NCBI RefSeq assembly: GCF_011683915.1 | Contig: NZ_JAAQPH010000009.1 | Span: 171,146 to 235,145, forward strand | DNA from: Pelagibius litoralis | Lineage (GTDB): Bacteria; Pseudomonadota; Alphaproteobacteria; Kiloniellales; Kiloniellaceae | Length of the DNA: 64,000 nt | Reading direction: 5' to 3' | Shown: positions 45,896 through 55,904 of the stretch, in pieces | How the letters are laid out: every line of letters starts with the position of its first letter | Numbering within the stretch: position 1 is the first letter of the stretch | Program-made: the position numbers and the translations under genes | Notes under the pieces: generated by a model | Told to the model about the DNA's origin: nothing | Databases searched by the model: none | What the model saw: the letters and a program-made list of their open reading frames with translations, nothing else

Positions 45896-46074
45896 TTCGT
45901 CTTGTTCGAGGCCCGGCGCCGTTACTTGCCCTTCCATCGGACACAGCGGGGGCGTGGGATCGCCGCGCAACCGACAGGCGGCTCTACCGCTCACATTCGG
46001 TCTTTGTTGGTTGGCGCTGCGGTGATAACAAGGCGCCATCAACAGCCCGACACCAACAACAAGCTGATTTGTCG

Positions 46075-47397
46075 ATGAAAGTTCGCTTCGCCCCCAGCCC
46101 GACCGGCCTGCTGCACGTCGGCAATACCCGCCAGGCGCTGGTCAACTGGCTCTACACCCGTGCCAAGGGCGGGCGCTATCTGCTGCGCATCGACGATACC
46201 GATACGGAGCGCTCGACGCCTGAATTCGCGACGGCGATCGAACGGGATCTGACCTGGCTCGGCCTCACCTGGGACGAAAAGGCAGTGCAGTCCGAGCGTC
46301 TCGACCGCTATGCCGCCGCTGCGGAACGCCTGAAGCAGGCCGGCAGGCTCTATGCCTGCTACGAAACGCCGGAGGAACTGGGCCTGAAACGCAAGGTGGC
46401 ACTGAGCGCAGGCCGGCCGCCGATCTACGACCGCGGCGCCCTGGCGCTCAGCGATCAGGAAAGATCAAACCTGGAGGCCGAGGGCCGCAAACCCCACTGG
46501 CGCTTCAAGCTGGAGCACAGCGAGATCGCCTGGCTCGACCGGGTGCGCGGGCCGGTCTCCTTCCAGGGCCAGAACCTCAGCGACCCGGTACTGATCCGCG
46601 AGGACGGGCGGCCGCTCTACACCCTGACCTCGGTGGTCGACGATATCGAGCTGGAAGTGACCGACATCCTGCGCGGCGAAGATCACGTCGCCAATACGGC
46701 GGTTCAGGTACAGCTCTTCGCCGCCCTCGGCGGAACCGTTCCCGCCTTCGGCCACCTCTCCCTCATCGCCGGCGCGGGCGGGGAGACCCTGTCCAAGCGC
46801 CTCGGCTCTCTCTCCCTTGCCTCCCTGCGCGAGGAGGGGCTGGAGGCGATGACGATCAATTGCTATCTCGCGCGGCTCGGCACCCCCGACCCGGTGGAGC
46901 CTCTGCAGAGCCTCGACGACCTGGTCCGGAGTTTCGATATCGCGCGCTTCGGCCGGGCGACGCCGAAGTTCAACGCCAAGGATCTGGAACACCTGAATGC
47001 CCGCCTGCTGCACGGCATGCCCTTTGCGGCAGTGGCGGAGCGCCTGCCCGCCGGCTTCGACGCCGCGCTCTGGGAGGCGGTGCGCCCCAACCTCACCCGC
47101 CTGGCGGAGGCCGAGACCTGGCAGATCATCTGCCGCGGGCCGGTGGCGCCGGTCATCGTCGATGCCGACTTCACCCGCCAGGCAGCCGAACTGCTGCCGG
47201 CCGAGCCCTGGGACGACACCACCTGGCAAGCCTGGACCGCGCGGGTGAAGGAGGCAACGGGACACAAAGGCAAGGCCCTCTTCCTGCCGCTGCGCCAGGC
47301 GCTCACCGGCCTCGACCACGGGCCGGAGTTGAAGGCCCTGCTGCCCCTCATCGGACGGGAACGGGCCGAGGCCCGGCTGGCGGGACGCGCCGCATGA
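46075..47397 (+). CDS. gltX: Glutamyl-tRNA synthetase
   Basis: Charges tRNA with glutamate. The 440-residue class I enzyme has the HIGH-type motif HVGN at His14 ([11 protein letters not shown]) and the KMSKS-type motif LSKRL at about 239-243. It is shorter than the E. coli enzyme (about 470), matching one of the two GluRS types common in alphaproteobacteria, so a second copy elsewhere would not be surprising. ATG 46075 is preferred to the TTG two codons earlier. Its stop overlaps the ATG of a Cys-rich frame leading into cysS. Confidence 0.95.
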   Translation: MKVRFAPSPTGLLHVGNTRQALVNWLYTRAKGGRYLLRIDDTDTERSTPEFATAIERDLTWLGLTWDEKAVQSERLDRYAAAAERLKQAGRLYACYETPEELGLKRKVALSAGRPPIYDRGALALSDQERSNLEAEGRKPHWRFKLEHSEIAWLDRVRGPVSFQGQNLSDPVLIREDGRPLYTLTSVVDDIELEVTDILRGEDHVANTAVQVQLFAALGGTVPAFGHLSLIAGAGGETLSKRLGSLSLASLREEGLEAMTINCYLARLGTPDPVEPLQSLDDLVRSFDIARFGRATPKFNAKDLEHLNARLLHGMPFAAVAERLPAGFDAALWEAVRPNLTRLAEAETWQIICRGPVAPVIVDADFTRQAAELLPAEPWDDTTWQAWTARVKEATGHKGKALFLPLRQALTGLDHGPELKALLPLIGRERAEARLAGRAA

Positions 47398-47424
47398 TCG
47401 CGCCGGATGCCCCAAAAGGCCCCC

Positions 47425-47452
47425 TTGACCCCAGCGCCCAGGGCCCTAAAGT
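47425..47452 (+). promoter_or_regulatory. Candidate promoter of the cysS leader
   Basis: TTGACC (47425-47430), a 16-base spacer and TAAAGT (47447-47452). The start of transcription would fall about 7 bases further on, at or one base before ATG 47460, making the leader ORF leaderless. Confidence 0.5.
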
Positions 47453-47459
47453 CCCGGAC

Positions 47460-47537
47460 ATGACATACTCGGTCCTCTTTGGCGCGCTCTTCAGCGTCGG
47501 CGCGCGATGTTGCAATTGTCCGGCCTCCCCGGCCTGA
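47460..47537 (+). CDS. Putative Cys-rich leader peptide upstream of cysS
   Basis: A 25-codon ORF, MTYSVLFGALFSVGAR followed by CCNC and PASPA, that ends 65 bases before cysS. Three of the four codons at 47508-47519 are Cys (TGT, TGC, TGT), rare in such a short peptide. The same frame is also open from ATG 47394, which overlaps the gltX stop, so a 47-residue coupled form is possible. Downstream, CCGGCC (47529-47534) can pair with GGCCGG (47566-47571), and GCGGCC (47554-47559) with GGCCGC (47570-47575); these pairings exclude each other. I infer that stalling at Cys codons could influence cysS expression. It might instead be chance. Confidence 0.45.
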   Translation: MTYSVLFGALFSVGARCCNCPASPA

Positions 47538-47602
47538 GACAGCCCTTTTGCATGCGGCCAGCACTGGCCGGCCGCGCCCCAAGACGACCCGGATGAAACC
47601 TC

Positions 47603-48985
<1,383 letters not shown>

Positions 48986-49161
48986 GGAAAGGGCCCCCTC
49001 ACCCTCCCGCTTACGCGGGCCCCTCCCTCTCCCACGAAGGGGAGAGGGGATTACAGCGCGCGCCTAACGGCAAACCCTCTCCCCTGGTGGGAGAGGGTTG
49101 CGCAGCCTTGGCGAGGCAATCAGCCGAGCTTAGGCGAAGCTGGGTGAGGGGGAAACGCCCC

Positions 49162-49218
49162 CTACTCCGCCGCCTTCGCCTCTTCTTCCAGCAGCGGTTC
49201 GCGCATGGTGACGAACTC
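49162..49218 (-). pseudogene. Remnant of the gor 3' end
   Basis: Eighteen codons plus stop that match the C-terminal end of glutathione reductase at 50261: MREPL.E.EAKAAE at the end with substitutions. No gor body precedes it; similarity stops at 49218. It is the left-repeat counterpart of the intact gor end. Confidence 0.8.
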
Positions 49219-49235
49219 CTTGACGGCCAGCGGCA

Positions 49236-49571
49236 CTATCCCGGCGGCTTGGCGAGGCAGACGCCGGGGCCACCGCTGCTGTCGCCATCGATCAGAAGAA
49301 CGCCCGCCGCTTCAAAGGTCAGGCGCAGCAACTGGGCATTGGCCCGCTTCAGGGTGCAGTGGCCGAGTTCGAAGTTACAAAGAGTGATGTAGTGGATGCC
49401 GGTGCGCTCGCCGAGGTCTTCCCGGCTCCATTGCAGCATGGCGCGCGCTGCGCGGCATTGTTTGCCAGTCATGATAGGACGGGTTGATTCCTCTTGACCC
49501 GCCTGGACACCGTTGCCGGGGCCGCGGTTGTTAGAGGAAAGCGAATCCGTGATAAGGGTAGCTTCAGCCAT
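49236..49571 (-). CDS. XRE-like helix-turn-helix protein
   Basis: A 111-residue (or 78-residue) DNA-binding protein. Its core, from MTGKQCRAARAMLQWSREDL to the GG.GV..A end, has the compact HTH pattern C.AARA.L.....DL....GI...T...FE.G and the FEAAGVLLIDGDSSGG tail shared with the gene at 49733. I start it at ATG 49571 because GGAG lies seven bases upstream; ATG 49472 would give only the core. It is divergent from the other HTH gene and inside the repeat-flanked insertion. Small regulators of this type often control phage or mobile functions, but none is nearby. Confidence 0.7.
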   Translation of the reverse strand: MAEATLITDSLSSNNRGPGNGVQAGQEESTRPIMTGKQCRAARAMLQWSREDLGERTGIHYITLCNFELGHCTLKRANAQLLRLTFEAAGVLLIDGDSSGGPGVCLAKPPG

Positions 49572-49666
49572 GACCTGACTCCGTAACAGTTGGGTTGCGG
49601 TCAGGCGCGGGCGGGTGTGCAACCACCCGTTCGCGCCGCTTCGGAAACCATTGCGAGTGCAACAGT

Positions 49667-49685
49667 CTTACACTATCAACGTAAG
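49667..49685. promoter_or_regulatory. Inverted repeat between the two HTH genes
   Basis: CTTAC-N9-GTAAG, a 5-bp inverted repeat in the AT-rich gap between two divergent HTH genes. It is a possible operator for one or both, by position only. Confidence 0.4.
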
Positions 49686-49732
49686 GCTATCCATCGAAAA
49701 GTCAATTTTAGTTTCGGATATTACAAATTAAA

Positions 49733-49963
49733 ATGATAACGCCAACTCAATGCAAAGCCGCGCGGGCCCTAGCGGAGATGAAGCAAGTTGACTTGGCGGA
49801 AGCGGCCGGGATCTCGAACCAAACCATAGTGGATTTCGAGCGCGGCGCCCGCCAGCCACATCGCAACAACCTCGCCGCTTTGCAGTCAGCCCTGGAAGTT
49901 GCAGGGGTCGTTTTCATCGAAGCAGACGAGAGTGGTGGCGTTGGCGTACGCCTGAAGGACTAA
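49733..49963 (+). CDS. XRE-like helix-turn-helix protein
   Basis: A 76-residue DNA-binding protein, MITPTQCKAARALAEMKQVDLAEAAGISNQTIVDFERGARQPH and the tail LEVAGVVFIEADESGGVGVRL. It is homologous to the gene at 49236 along its length, so the pair arose by duplication. ATG 49733 has no ribosome-binding site; the upstream TATTAC (about 49718-49723) could give a leaderless transcript. It stands at the centre of the insertion between cysS and gor. Confidence 0.78.
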   Translation: MITPTQCKAARALAEMKQVDLAEAAGISNQTIVDFERGARQPHRNNLAALQSALEVAGVVFIEADESGGVGVRLKD

Positions 49964-49975
49964 CGCAGCACCGCC

Positions 49976-50084
49976 CGCAAGGCCAAGAACTTCGCCGAGG
50001 CCGACCCTCCGCCACGACCTGCTGGCCCAGGGCATCACCCTGGAAGACGGCCCCGGCGGCACCACCTGGAAACGGGCGGACTAA
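49976..50084 (+). pseudogene. Broken copy of the cysS 3' end
   Basis: About 109 bases equal to the last 36 codons of cysS, ending at a TAA. It has no start, and small deletions shift the frame. It begins 12 bases after the HTH gene stop, so the insertion junction is close by. Confidence 0.85.
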
Positions 50085-50317
50085 GGAAAGGGCCCCCTCA
50101 CCCTCCCGCTTACGCGGGCCCCTCCCTCTCCCACAGAGGGGAGAGGGGATTACAGCGCGCGCCTAACGGCAAACCCTCTCCCCTGGTGGGAGAGGGTTGC
50201 GCAGCCTTGGCGAGGCAATCAGCCGAGCTTAGGCGAAGCTGGGTGAGGGGGAAACGCCCCCTACTCCGCCGCCTTCGCTTCGGCCTCCGGCAGCGGCTCG
50301 CGCATGGTGACGAACTC
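49976..50317. repeat. Right copy of the ~343-bp direct repeat
   Basis: Same content as 48875-49218, beginning inside a cysS 3' fragment and running through the spacer into the true 3' end of gor. Two base-loss changes break the cysS part (CGACCCTCCGCCACG versus CGACCGCCTCCGCGACG). Offset between the copies is 1099-1101 bp. Confidence 0.9.
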
Positions 50318-51637
50318 TTCGGCGGCGGTGGGGTGGATGCCGACGGTGGCGTCGAAGTGCTGCTTGGTGGCGCCGGCCTTGATGGCAACGGCCAGGCCCT
50401 GCACGATCTCCGGCGCGTCGAGGCCGACCATGTGGATGCCCACCACCTTCTGCCCGGCACGCTCGACGATGAGCTTCATCATGGTCTTCTCGTCACGGCC
50501 CGAAAGGGTGTGCTTCATGGGCTTGAAGGTGGAGCGGTAGAGATCAACGGCGCCGTACTTTTCGCGCGCCTGCAGCTCGGTCAGGCCGACGGTGGAAACC
50601 GGCGGGTGGCTGAACACGGCGGAGGGCACGTCGGCGTGGTCCATGGCGCGCGGCGCGCCGCGGTAGACCGTATCGACGAAGGCCATGGCCTCCTGGATCG
50701 CCACCGGGGTCAGGTTGATGCGGTCGGTCACGTCGCCGACGGCGTAGATGTTTTCCGCCGTGGTGCGCGAATAGGCATCCACCTTGATGGCGCCGCGTTC
50801 GTTCAGTTCGACGCCCGCCGTCTCGAGCCCGAGGCTCTCGACATTGGGCTTGCGCCCCGTTGCGGCCATCAGCAGATCGGTCTCCAGGGTCGAACCGTCG
50901 GAGAGATGGAGCAACAGGTCCTTCTCGCGCTTTTCCACCCGGTCGATGATGGTCTCGACGATGATGTCGATGCCCTTTTTCACCATCTCCCCCGCCAGGG
51001 TGTTGCGCACATCGTCGTCGAAGCCGCGCAGGATCTGCGGGCCGCGGTACATCTGCGTCACCTTGCTGCCGAGGCCGTTGAAGATGCCGGCGAACTCCAC
51101 CGCGATGTAGCCGCCCCCGGCGATCACCACGCGCTTGGGCAGGCCTTCCAGGTGAAAGGCTTCGTTGGAGGAGATGCCGTGCTCCCAGCCCGGCTCCATG
51201 GGAAAGGTCGGCGTGCCGCCGGTGGCGATGAGGATCGTCTCGGCGGAGAACACCTCCTCCCCGACCTCGACACGGTGGGCATCCAGCAGGCGGGCATGGC
51301 CCTGGTAGATCTCGACCCCCGCCGTATTCAGCAGCTTCTTGTAGATGCCCTCCAGCCGGTCGATTTCCTTGTCCTTGTTGGCGATCAGAGTCGCCCAGTC
51401 GAAGGTCGTCTCCGGCACCGTCCAGCCGAAGCCGGCGGCATCCTCGAAGTCCTCATGAAAATGGCTGGCGTAGGACAACAGCTTTTTGGGCACGCAGCCG
51501 CGAATCACACAGGTGCCGCCATAACGGTAGGATTCCGCTATGGCAACGCGCGCACCGGTTGCAGCCGCCATGCGCCCGCCCCGGACCCCGCCCGATCCGC
51601 CGCCAATAACGAAAAGGTCATAGTCGTACCCGGCCAT
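50261..51637 (-). CDS. gor: Glutathione-disulfide reductase
   Basis: Reduces GSSG with NADPH to keep the thiol pool reduced. The 458-residue flavoprotein has the FAD motif GGGSGG (12-17), the redox-active Cys43/Cys48 in GGTCVIRGCVPK, the NADPH-binding region VVIAGGGYIAVEF and, near the C-terminus, HPTAAEEFVTM with the catalytic His-Glu. ATG 51637 has GAGGA upstream; the open frame starts at 51718. The 3' 57 bases are part of the direct repeat. Confidence 0.95.
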   Translation of the reverse strand: MAGYDYDLFVIGGGSGGVRGGRMAAATGARVAIAESYRYGGTCVIRGCVPKKLLSYASHFHEDFEDAAGFGWTVPETTFDWATLIANKDKEIDRLEGIYKKLLNTAGVEIYQGHARLLDAHRVEVGEEVFSAETILIATGGTPTFPMEPGWEHGISSNEAFHLEGLPKRVVIAGGGYIAVEFAGIFNGLGSKVTQMYRGPQILRGFDDDVRNTLAGEMVKKGIDIIVETIIDRVEKREKDLLLHLSDGSTLETDLLMAATGRKPNVESLGLETAGVELNERGAIKVDAYSRTTAENIYAVGDVTDRINLTPVAIQEAMAFVDTVYRGAPRAMDHADVPSAVFSHPPVSTVGLTELQAREKYGAVDLYRSTFKPMKHTLSGRDEKTMMKLIVERAGQKVVGIHMVGLDAPEIVQGLAVAIKAGATKQHFDATVGIHPTAAEEFVTMREPLPEAEAKAAE

Positions 51638-51880
51638 CTTTTGTCCTCTAAAAAACGCCCGGAACCCGGGACTTGCTTGGTTGGCCCTCAATCTAGGCAG
51701 CAGCCTCCGGCCCCGCAAGGCTCAGCGGTTTCGAAAAACTAGTCTGAACGCTTAGCCATTGGTTTTGCCGGGAGTTGCGCGATCCAAATCATCGCGCCAA
51801 GATGATGAAGCAAATGAAACAAAAGATACAAAAGGGGACATAAAAACCACCTCAAAAGGACGGATACCGGGAGCTGAACC

Positions 51881-53113
51881 ATGTTGTTTCAGAAGTTGAT
51901 GCAAAAGGTCGTCGAGAAAGGCAACTTGCGCCTGATCGGTGCAGGAGGACGGGTTTACGACTGCGGTGACGGCAGCGGGGAACGCTGCACCCTGCGCCTG
52001 CATAACCGCGCCCTCGAATACACCCTCGTTCTCAATCCGCCGCTGTACCTCGCCGAAGCCTATATGAATGGCACGATCAGCGTGGAAGAAGGCAGCCTGC
52101 GCGGCTTCATCGAGATGCTGGCGCGCAACTATCACGTCCTGGAGAACAACAGGCTTGTCACCCTGGGCTTTGCCCTGGCCCGCCACACCCGCCACCTGAA
52201 GCAGTACAATCCGGTCGGCAAGGCCCAGCAGAACGTCGCCCATCACTACGACCTGTCAGGCGAACTCTACGACCTCTTCCTTGATACCGACCGGCAGTAC
52301 TCCTGCGCCTACTTCCGCAACGGCGATGAAAGCCTGGAGCAGGCCCAGGCCGACAAGAAACTGCATCTCGCCGCCAAGCTCTACCTGAACCGGCCGGGAC
52401 TGAAACTGCTCGATATCGGTTCGGGTTGGGGCGGCCTCGGCCTCTACATGGCACAGGCCGGCGACTGCGACGTAACCGGCGTCACCCTCAGCACCGAGCA
52501 GCACAAGCTGAGCTGCGAGCGGGCGAAGAAGGCCGGCCTGGAAGACCGGGTGAAATTCCATCTGCGCGACTACCGCGAAGACGACAACCGCTACGACCGG
52601 ATCGTCTCGGTGGGCATGTTCGAGCATGTCGGCAAGAAGAACTACCGCGAGTTCTTCGAAAAGGTCAGCAGCCTGCTGGCGGACGACGGCGTCTTCGTGC
52701 TGCACTCCGTCGGGCGCGTGAACGACCCGGGCCCGGTCAACCCCTTCATCCGCAAGTACATCTTCCCGGGCACCGATGTGCCGACCCTGGGCGAAGTGCT
52801 GCCGGTGATCGAAGACTGCATGCTGACGGTGACCGACGTGGAGGTCCTGCGCCTGCACTACGCAGAGACCCTGCGCCACTGGGAGGAACGCTTCCAGGCC
52901 AACCGGGGCAAGGTCGCCGAGCTTTACGACGAGCGCTTCTGCCGCATGTGGGAGGCCTATCTGGTCGGCTGCGAGATGGGCTTCCGCCACCAGGGCCTGA
53001 TGGTCTTCCAGATCCAGATCACCAAGAGCGCCACGGCGGTGCCGCAGACCCGCGACTACATCTACGAATGGGAACACCGCCACGCCGGCGAAGCCAGCCA
53101 GGCGGCGGAGTAG
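51881..53113 (+). CDS. cfa: Cyclopropane-fatty-acyl-phospholipid synthase
   Basis: Adds a methylene from S-adenosylmethionine across double bonds of membrane phospholipid acyl chains. The 410-residue protein has an N-terminal lipid-contacting domain (about 1-115), the SAM motif LLDIGSGWGGLGLYMA (about 172-187) and the family motifs VAHHYDLSGELYDLFLD (about 115-131), YSCAYF and SVGMFEHVGKKNY. GGGAGC lies upstream. It is transcribed away from gor, about 240 bases off. Confidence 0.95.
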   Translation: MLFQKLMQKVVEKGNLRLIGAGGRVYDCGDGSGERCTLRLHNRALEYTLVLNPPLYLAEAYMNGTISVEEGSLRGFIEMLARNYHVLENNRLVTLGFALARHTRHLKQYNPVGKAQQNVAHHYDLSGELYDLFLDTDRQYSCAYFRNGDESLEQAQADKKLHLAAKLYLNRPGLKLLDIGSGWGGLGLYMAQAGDCDVTGVTLSTEQHKLSCERAKKAGLEDRVKFHLRDYREDDNRYDRIVSVGMFEHVGKKNYREFFEKVSSLLADDGVFVLHSVGRVNDPGPVNPFIRKYIFPGTDVPTLGEVLPVIEDCMLTVTDVEVLRLHYAETLRHWEERFQANRGKVAELYDERFCRMWEAYLVGCEMGFRHQGLMVFQIQITKSATAVPQTRDYIYEWEHRHAGEASQAAE

Positions 53114-53134
53114 CAGCCGAGAGAAATCAAAAGA

Positions 53135-53270
53135 GCCCCCTCACCCCGACCCTCTCCCACGGAGGGGAGAGGGAGAAACAAAAAGGGTCGCCTTAAACCC
53201 CCTCTCCCCTCCGTGGGAGAGGGAGGGGCCCGCGCAGCGGGAGGGTGAGGGGGGAGCGCGCTGCCCGCCC
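53135..53270. repeat. C/T-rich intergenic repeat element, inverted form
   Basis: Between cfa and the aldehyde dehydrogenase, blocks of CCCTCTCCC and GGGAGAGGG face each other (for example around 53152-53171 and 53202-53222), forming a large hairpin with CCTCACCC / GGGTGAGG at its ends. The same vocabulary occurs in the two spacer copies around 49000-49160 and 50095-50260. It behaves like a dispersed palindromic element. Confidence 0.7.
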
Positions 53271-53272
53271 CG

Positions 53273-54760
53273 CTACACGCCGCCCATGCAGAGGTATTTG
53301 ACCTCCAGGAACTCCTCGATGCCGTACTTGGAGCCCTCGCGGCCGATGCCGGACTCCTTGACGCCGCCGAAGGGGGCGACCTCGGTGGAGATCAGGCCGG
53401 TGTTGATACCCACCATGCCGCTTTCCAGCGCCTCGCCGACGCGCCAGATACGGCCGATGTCGCGGGCGTAGAAGTAGGCGGCCAGGCCGAACTCGGTATC
53501 GTTGGCCATGGCCACGCCCTCTTCTTCGGTCTTGAAGCGGAACAGCGGGGCGACGGGCCCGAAGGTCTCTTCGCGGGTTATCTTCATCGCGGTGGTGACA
53601 TCGGTCAGAACCGTCGGCTGGAAGAACGTGCCGCCACGTTCATGCCGGGCACCGCCGAGCACCACCCGGGCGCCCTTTTCGGTTGCGTCGGAGACATGTT
53701 CCTCGACCTTCGCCAGCGCCGCAGAGTCGATCAGCGGACCCTGGCCCACACCCTCTTCCTGACCCGGGCCGACCTTCAACTGCTTCACCGCCTCCGTCAG
53801 CTTGGCGGCAAAGGCGTCGTAGACGCCCTCCTGCACCAGGATGCGATTGGCGCAGACGCAGGTCTGACCGGTGTTGCGGAATTTGGAGATCATCGCGCCT
53901 TCGACCGCGGCGTCCAGATCGGCGTCGTCGAACACCAGGAAGGGTGCGTTGCCGCCCAGCTCCAGGGAAATCTTCTTCACCGTGGAAGCGCATTGTTCCA
54001 TCAGCAGCTTGCCGATCCCGGTCGAGCCGGTGAAGGAAAGCTTGCGCACAATGGGGCTGGAGGTCATCTCACCACCGATCGCCCTGGCATCGCCGGTCAC
54101 GATGTTGACGATGCCGGCCGGGATACCGGCGCGCTCCGCCAGCTCGGCAAGAGCAAAGGCCGAATAGGGTGTCTGGGCCGCCGGCTTGATGACCACCGGG
54201 CAGCCGGCCGCCAGGGCCGGCGCACACTTGCGGGTGATCATGGCGTTGGGGAAATTCCAGGGTGTGATAGCCGCTACCACGCCGATCGACTGCTTGATCA
54301 CGACGATCCGCTTGTCGGCCTGATGCTGCGGGATCGTGTCGCCGTAGACGCGTTTGGCCTCTTCCGCGAACCATTCGATGAAGCCGGCGCCGTAGACCAC
54401 CTCGCCACGGGCTTCGGCCAGCGGCTTGCCCTGCTCCAGGGTCATCAGATGGGCCAGATCCTCCTGGTTCTCCAGAATCAGCTCGAACCATTTGCGCAGA
54501 ATGGTGGCCCGTTCCTTGGCAAGCAGGCCGCTCCAGGCCGGCCAGGCCTTTTCCGCCGCCTCGATCGCCCGCCGGGTCTCAGCCGCGCCCATGTTCGGAA
54601 CCGACCCCAGGGTCTCGCCGTTGGCCGGGTTGGTCACGTCGATGACCCCACCGCCGTCGGCGTCCACCCAACGGCCGTCGATATAGCATTGTTCGCGGAA
54701 CAGGCCGGGATCGGAGAGCCGCGGCGCTGCGGCGGCTAGGGGTTGGGCTTGTGCGGTCAT
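53273..54760 (-). CDS. gabD: Succinate-semialdehyde dehydrogenase-like aldehyde dehydrogenase
   Basis: A 495-residue NAD(P)-dependent aldehyde dehydrogenase. The general base Glu is in LELGGNAPF and the catalytic Cys in FRNTGQTCVCANRI, with TGSTGIGK in the cofactor site. Overall similarity in the N-terminal YIDGRWVDA and the SKYGIEEFLEVKYLCMGG end is closest to the GabD family, so oxidation of succinate semialdehyde to succinate is the best guess. ATG 54760 has GAGGAG upstream; the open frame begins at 54886. No gab operon is nearby. Confidence 0.88.
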   Translation of the reverse strand: MTAQAQPLAAAAPRLSDPGLFREQCYIDGRWVDADGGGVIDVTNPANGETLGSVPNMGAAETRRAIEAAEKAWPAWSGLLAKERATILRKWFELILENQEDLAHLMTLEQGKPLAEARGEVVYGAGFIEWFAEEAKRVYGDTIPQHQADKRIVVIKQSIGVVAAITPWNFPNAMITRKCAPALAAGCPVVIKPAAQTPYSAFALAELAERAGIPAGIVNIVTGDARAIGGEMTSSPIVRKLSFTGSTGIGKLLMEQCASTVKKISLELGGNAPFLVFDDADLDAAVEGAMISKFRNTGQTCVCANRILVQEGVYDAFAAKLTEAVKQLKVGPGQEEGVGQGPLIDSAALAKVEEHVSDATEKGARVVLGGARHERGGTFFQPTVLTDVTTAMKITREETFGPVAPLFRFKTEEEGVAMANDTEFGLAAYFYARDIGRIWRVGEALESGMVGINTGLISTEVAPFGGVKESGIGREGSKYGIEEFLEVKYLCMGGV

Positions 54761-54966
54761 CTCTGGGCTCCTCAGGTCTATCCGGGTATTGTTCCCGGCA
54801 TTGTCAGATCTTGAGGCGGAGTATAGACCCGTCGGGGGAAAGGACAATTGCCTGGCTTGCAAAGCAGAGCCGCTTGAGCCGATCACCCCAGACCTGCAGG
54901 GACCGAGACCAGCAGGAACTGACCAAGATCAAAGCCGCTTACCGCCGTACCGGAGAGAATGACACC

Positions 54967-55329
54967 ATGGTGCCATCAATACAGCGACCCCTCAGCGCAA
55001 AAAGCGCCCTTTCCCGTGCCCTGTTCGGCGTCAGCCTGCTGGCGTCGCTGCTGATCCTGCCGCCGGCAGAGGCCGCCGAACGCTGCAGCGAGGAGGTCGC
55101 CGAACACCTTGAGGAGCTGCCCCTTGCGGAAGGCGACGTAAAAAGCCTGCGGATCATCGAACGCACCAACATCTCCGATGACTTCGGGCCCGAGATTTTC
55201 GGTGTCGATGCCTGGGTCAGGCTGAATTCCTGCAGCGGCTATCTGGTCATCAATATGACCAAGGGCTGCTTCGTCCGCCAGACCTATACCCGCGGCGATT
55301 GCCGGGTTGAGGGCTTGCGAAACTACTAG
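54967..55329 (+). CDS. Small secreted protein, family member 1
   Basis: A 120-residue exported protein with a signal peptide (hydrophobic core about 20-35, cut near AEA). No known family. The mature part has four cysteines: RCSEEV, NSCSGYLV, GCFVRQ and GDCRV, and the signature AWVRLNSCSGYLVINM, then F.RQ.YT.GDC. Three more proteins of the same design follow in tandem to 56732. GGAGA lies nine bases before ATG 54967. I cannot assign a function; a small disulfide-bonded domain is inferred. Confidence 0.82.
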   Translation: MVPSIQRPLSAKSALSRALFGVSLLASLLILPPAEAAERCSEEVAEHLEELPLAEGDVKSLRIIERTNISDDFGPEIFGVDAWVRLNSCSGYLVINMTKGCFVRQTYTRGDCRVEGLRNY

Positions 55330-55442
55330 GGCGACCCTACTTCGATCCCAACCGGTAGTGTCTGCCTTTTGCTGCGCAGGCCCGAATCGCTCCACCCATC
55401 CCTGCCCCAGGGTTTCATTGCTGACTTGTAAGGCTCCCCAAC

Positions 55443-55772
55443 ATGCTCCGGCAGCTTGCTATTTATGCGCTCTTTCCTCTTATCTCCGCTTTTTTCGGCG
55501 CCACCGCGTTTGCCCAGGCGCCCCGCAGTTGCACAGCCGAAGCGGGCGAGGTGATTAAAGGCCTGCCTCTGGAAAGCGGCGCCGTGACGTCAATCCGATA
55601 TGAGCGGAAGCTTAATCCGACCGAGAACGGCCCGGCCGTCCTGGGCATGCGTGCCTGGGTCAGGCTGAATTCCTGCAGCGGGTTTCTCGTCATTGACATG
55701 ACCCGCAGCTGTTTTGTCCGCCAGAGCTACACCCGGGGCGATTGTTCGGTCGAGGGCGTTACCCGCTACTGA
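55443..55772 (+). CDS. Small secreted protein, family member 2
   Basis: A 109-residue paralogue of the preceding protein, with a signal peptide (about residues 5-25, cut at FAQ) and the same four cysteines (SCTAE, NSCSGF, SCFVRQ, GDCSV). The core WVRLNSCSG is identical over nine residues and FVRQ.YTRGDC is also shared with member 1. It is separated from member 1 by 113 bases and has its own start, so a single transcript or separate promoters are both possible. Confidence 0.84.
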   Translation: MLRQLAIYALFPLISAFFGATAFAQAPRSCTAEAGEVIKGLPLESGAVTSIRYERKLNPTENGPAVLGMRAWVRLNSCSGFLVIDMTRSCFVRQSYTRGDCSVEGVTRY

Positions 55773-55862
55773 CCGTCTGGGCAAGTTGCGTCGGGGCGGC
55801 ACACACGCAAGCGTGAATGCCTTCCCCCAAATGCGTGACTGGGTTTTCGCCGTCAGCAACTT

Positions 55863-55900
55863 ATCTGACCTTGCAACGAAACATTCTTTTGAGGTCAGAT
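55863..55900 (+). promoter_or_regulatory. Hairpin covering the ribosome-binding site of member 3
   Basis: ATCTGACCT (55863-55871) pairs perfectly with AGGTCAGAT (55892-55900) across a 20-base loop. The right arm overlaps the GAGG (55891-55894) ten bases before ATG 55905, so pairing would hide it. Candidate translational switch or temperature-sensitive element. Confidence 0.5.
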
Positions 55901-55904
55901 CCGA

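Noticed and set aside
49236..49963. The HTH pair as a toxin-antitoxin module
   Set aside because: Both products have helix-turn-helix patterns and are homologous to each other. No toxin-like partner is encoded within the repeats.
53135..53270. The cfa-gabD gap as a bidirectional terminator
   Set aside because: Large palindromes are present but there is no U-run, and the same vocabulary recurs elsewhere, so a dispersed element explains it better.
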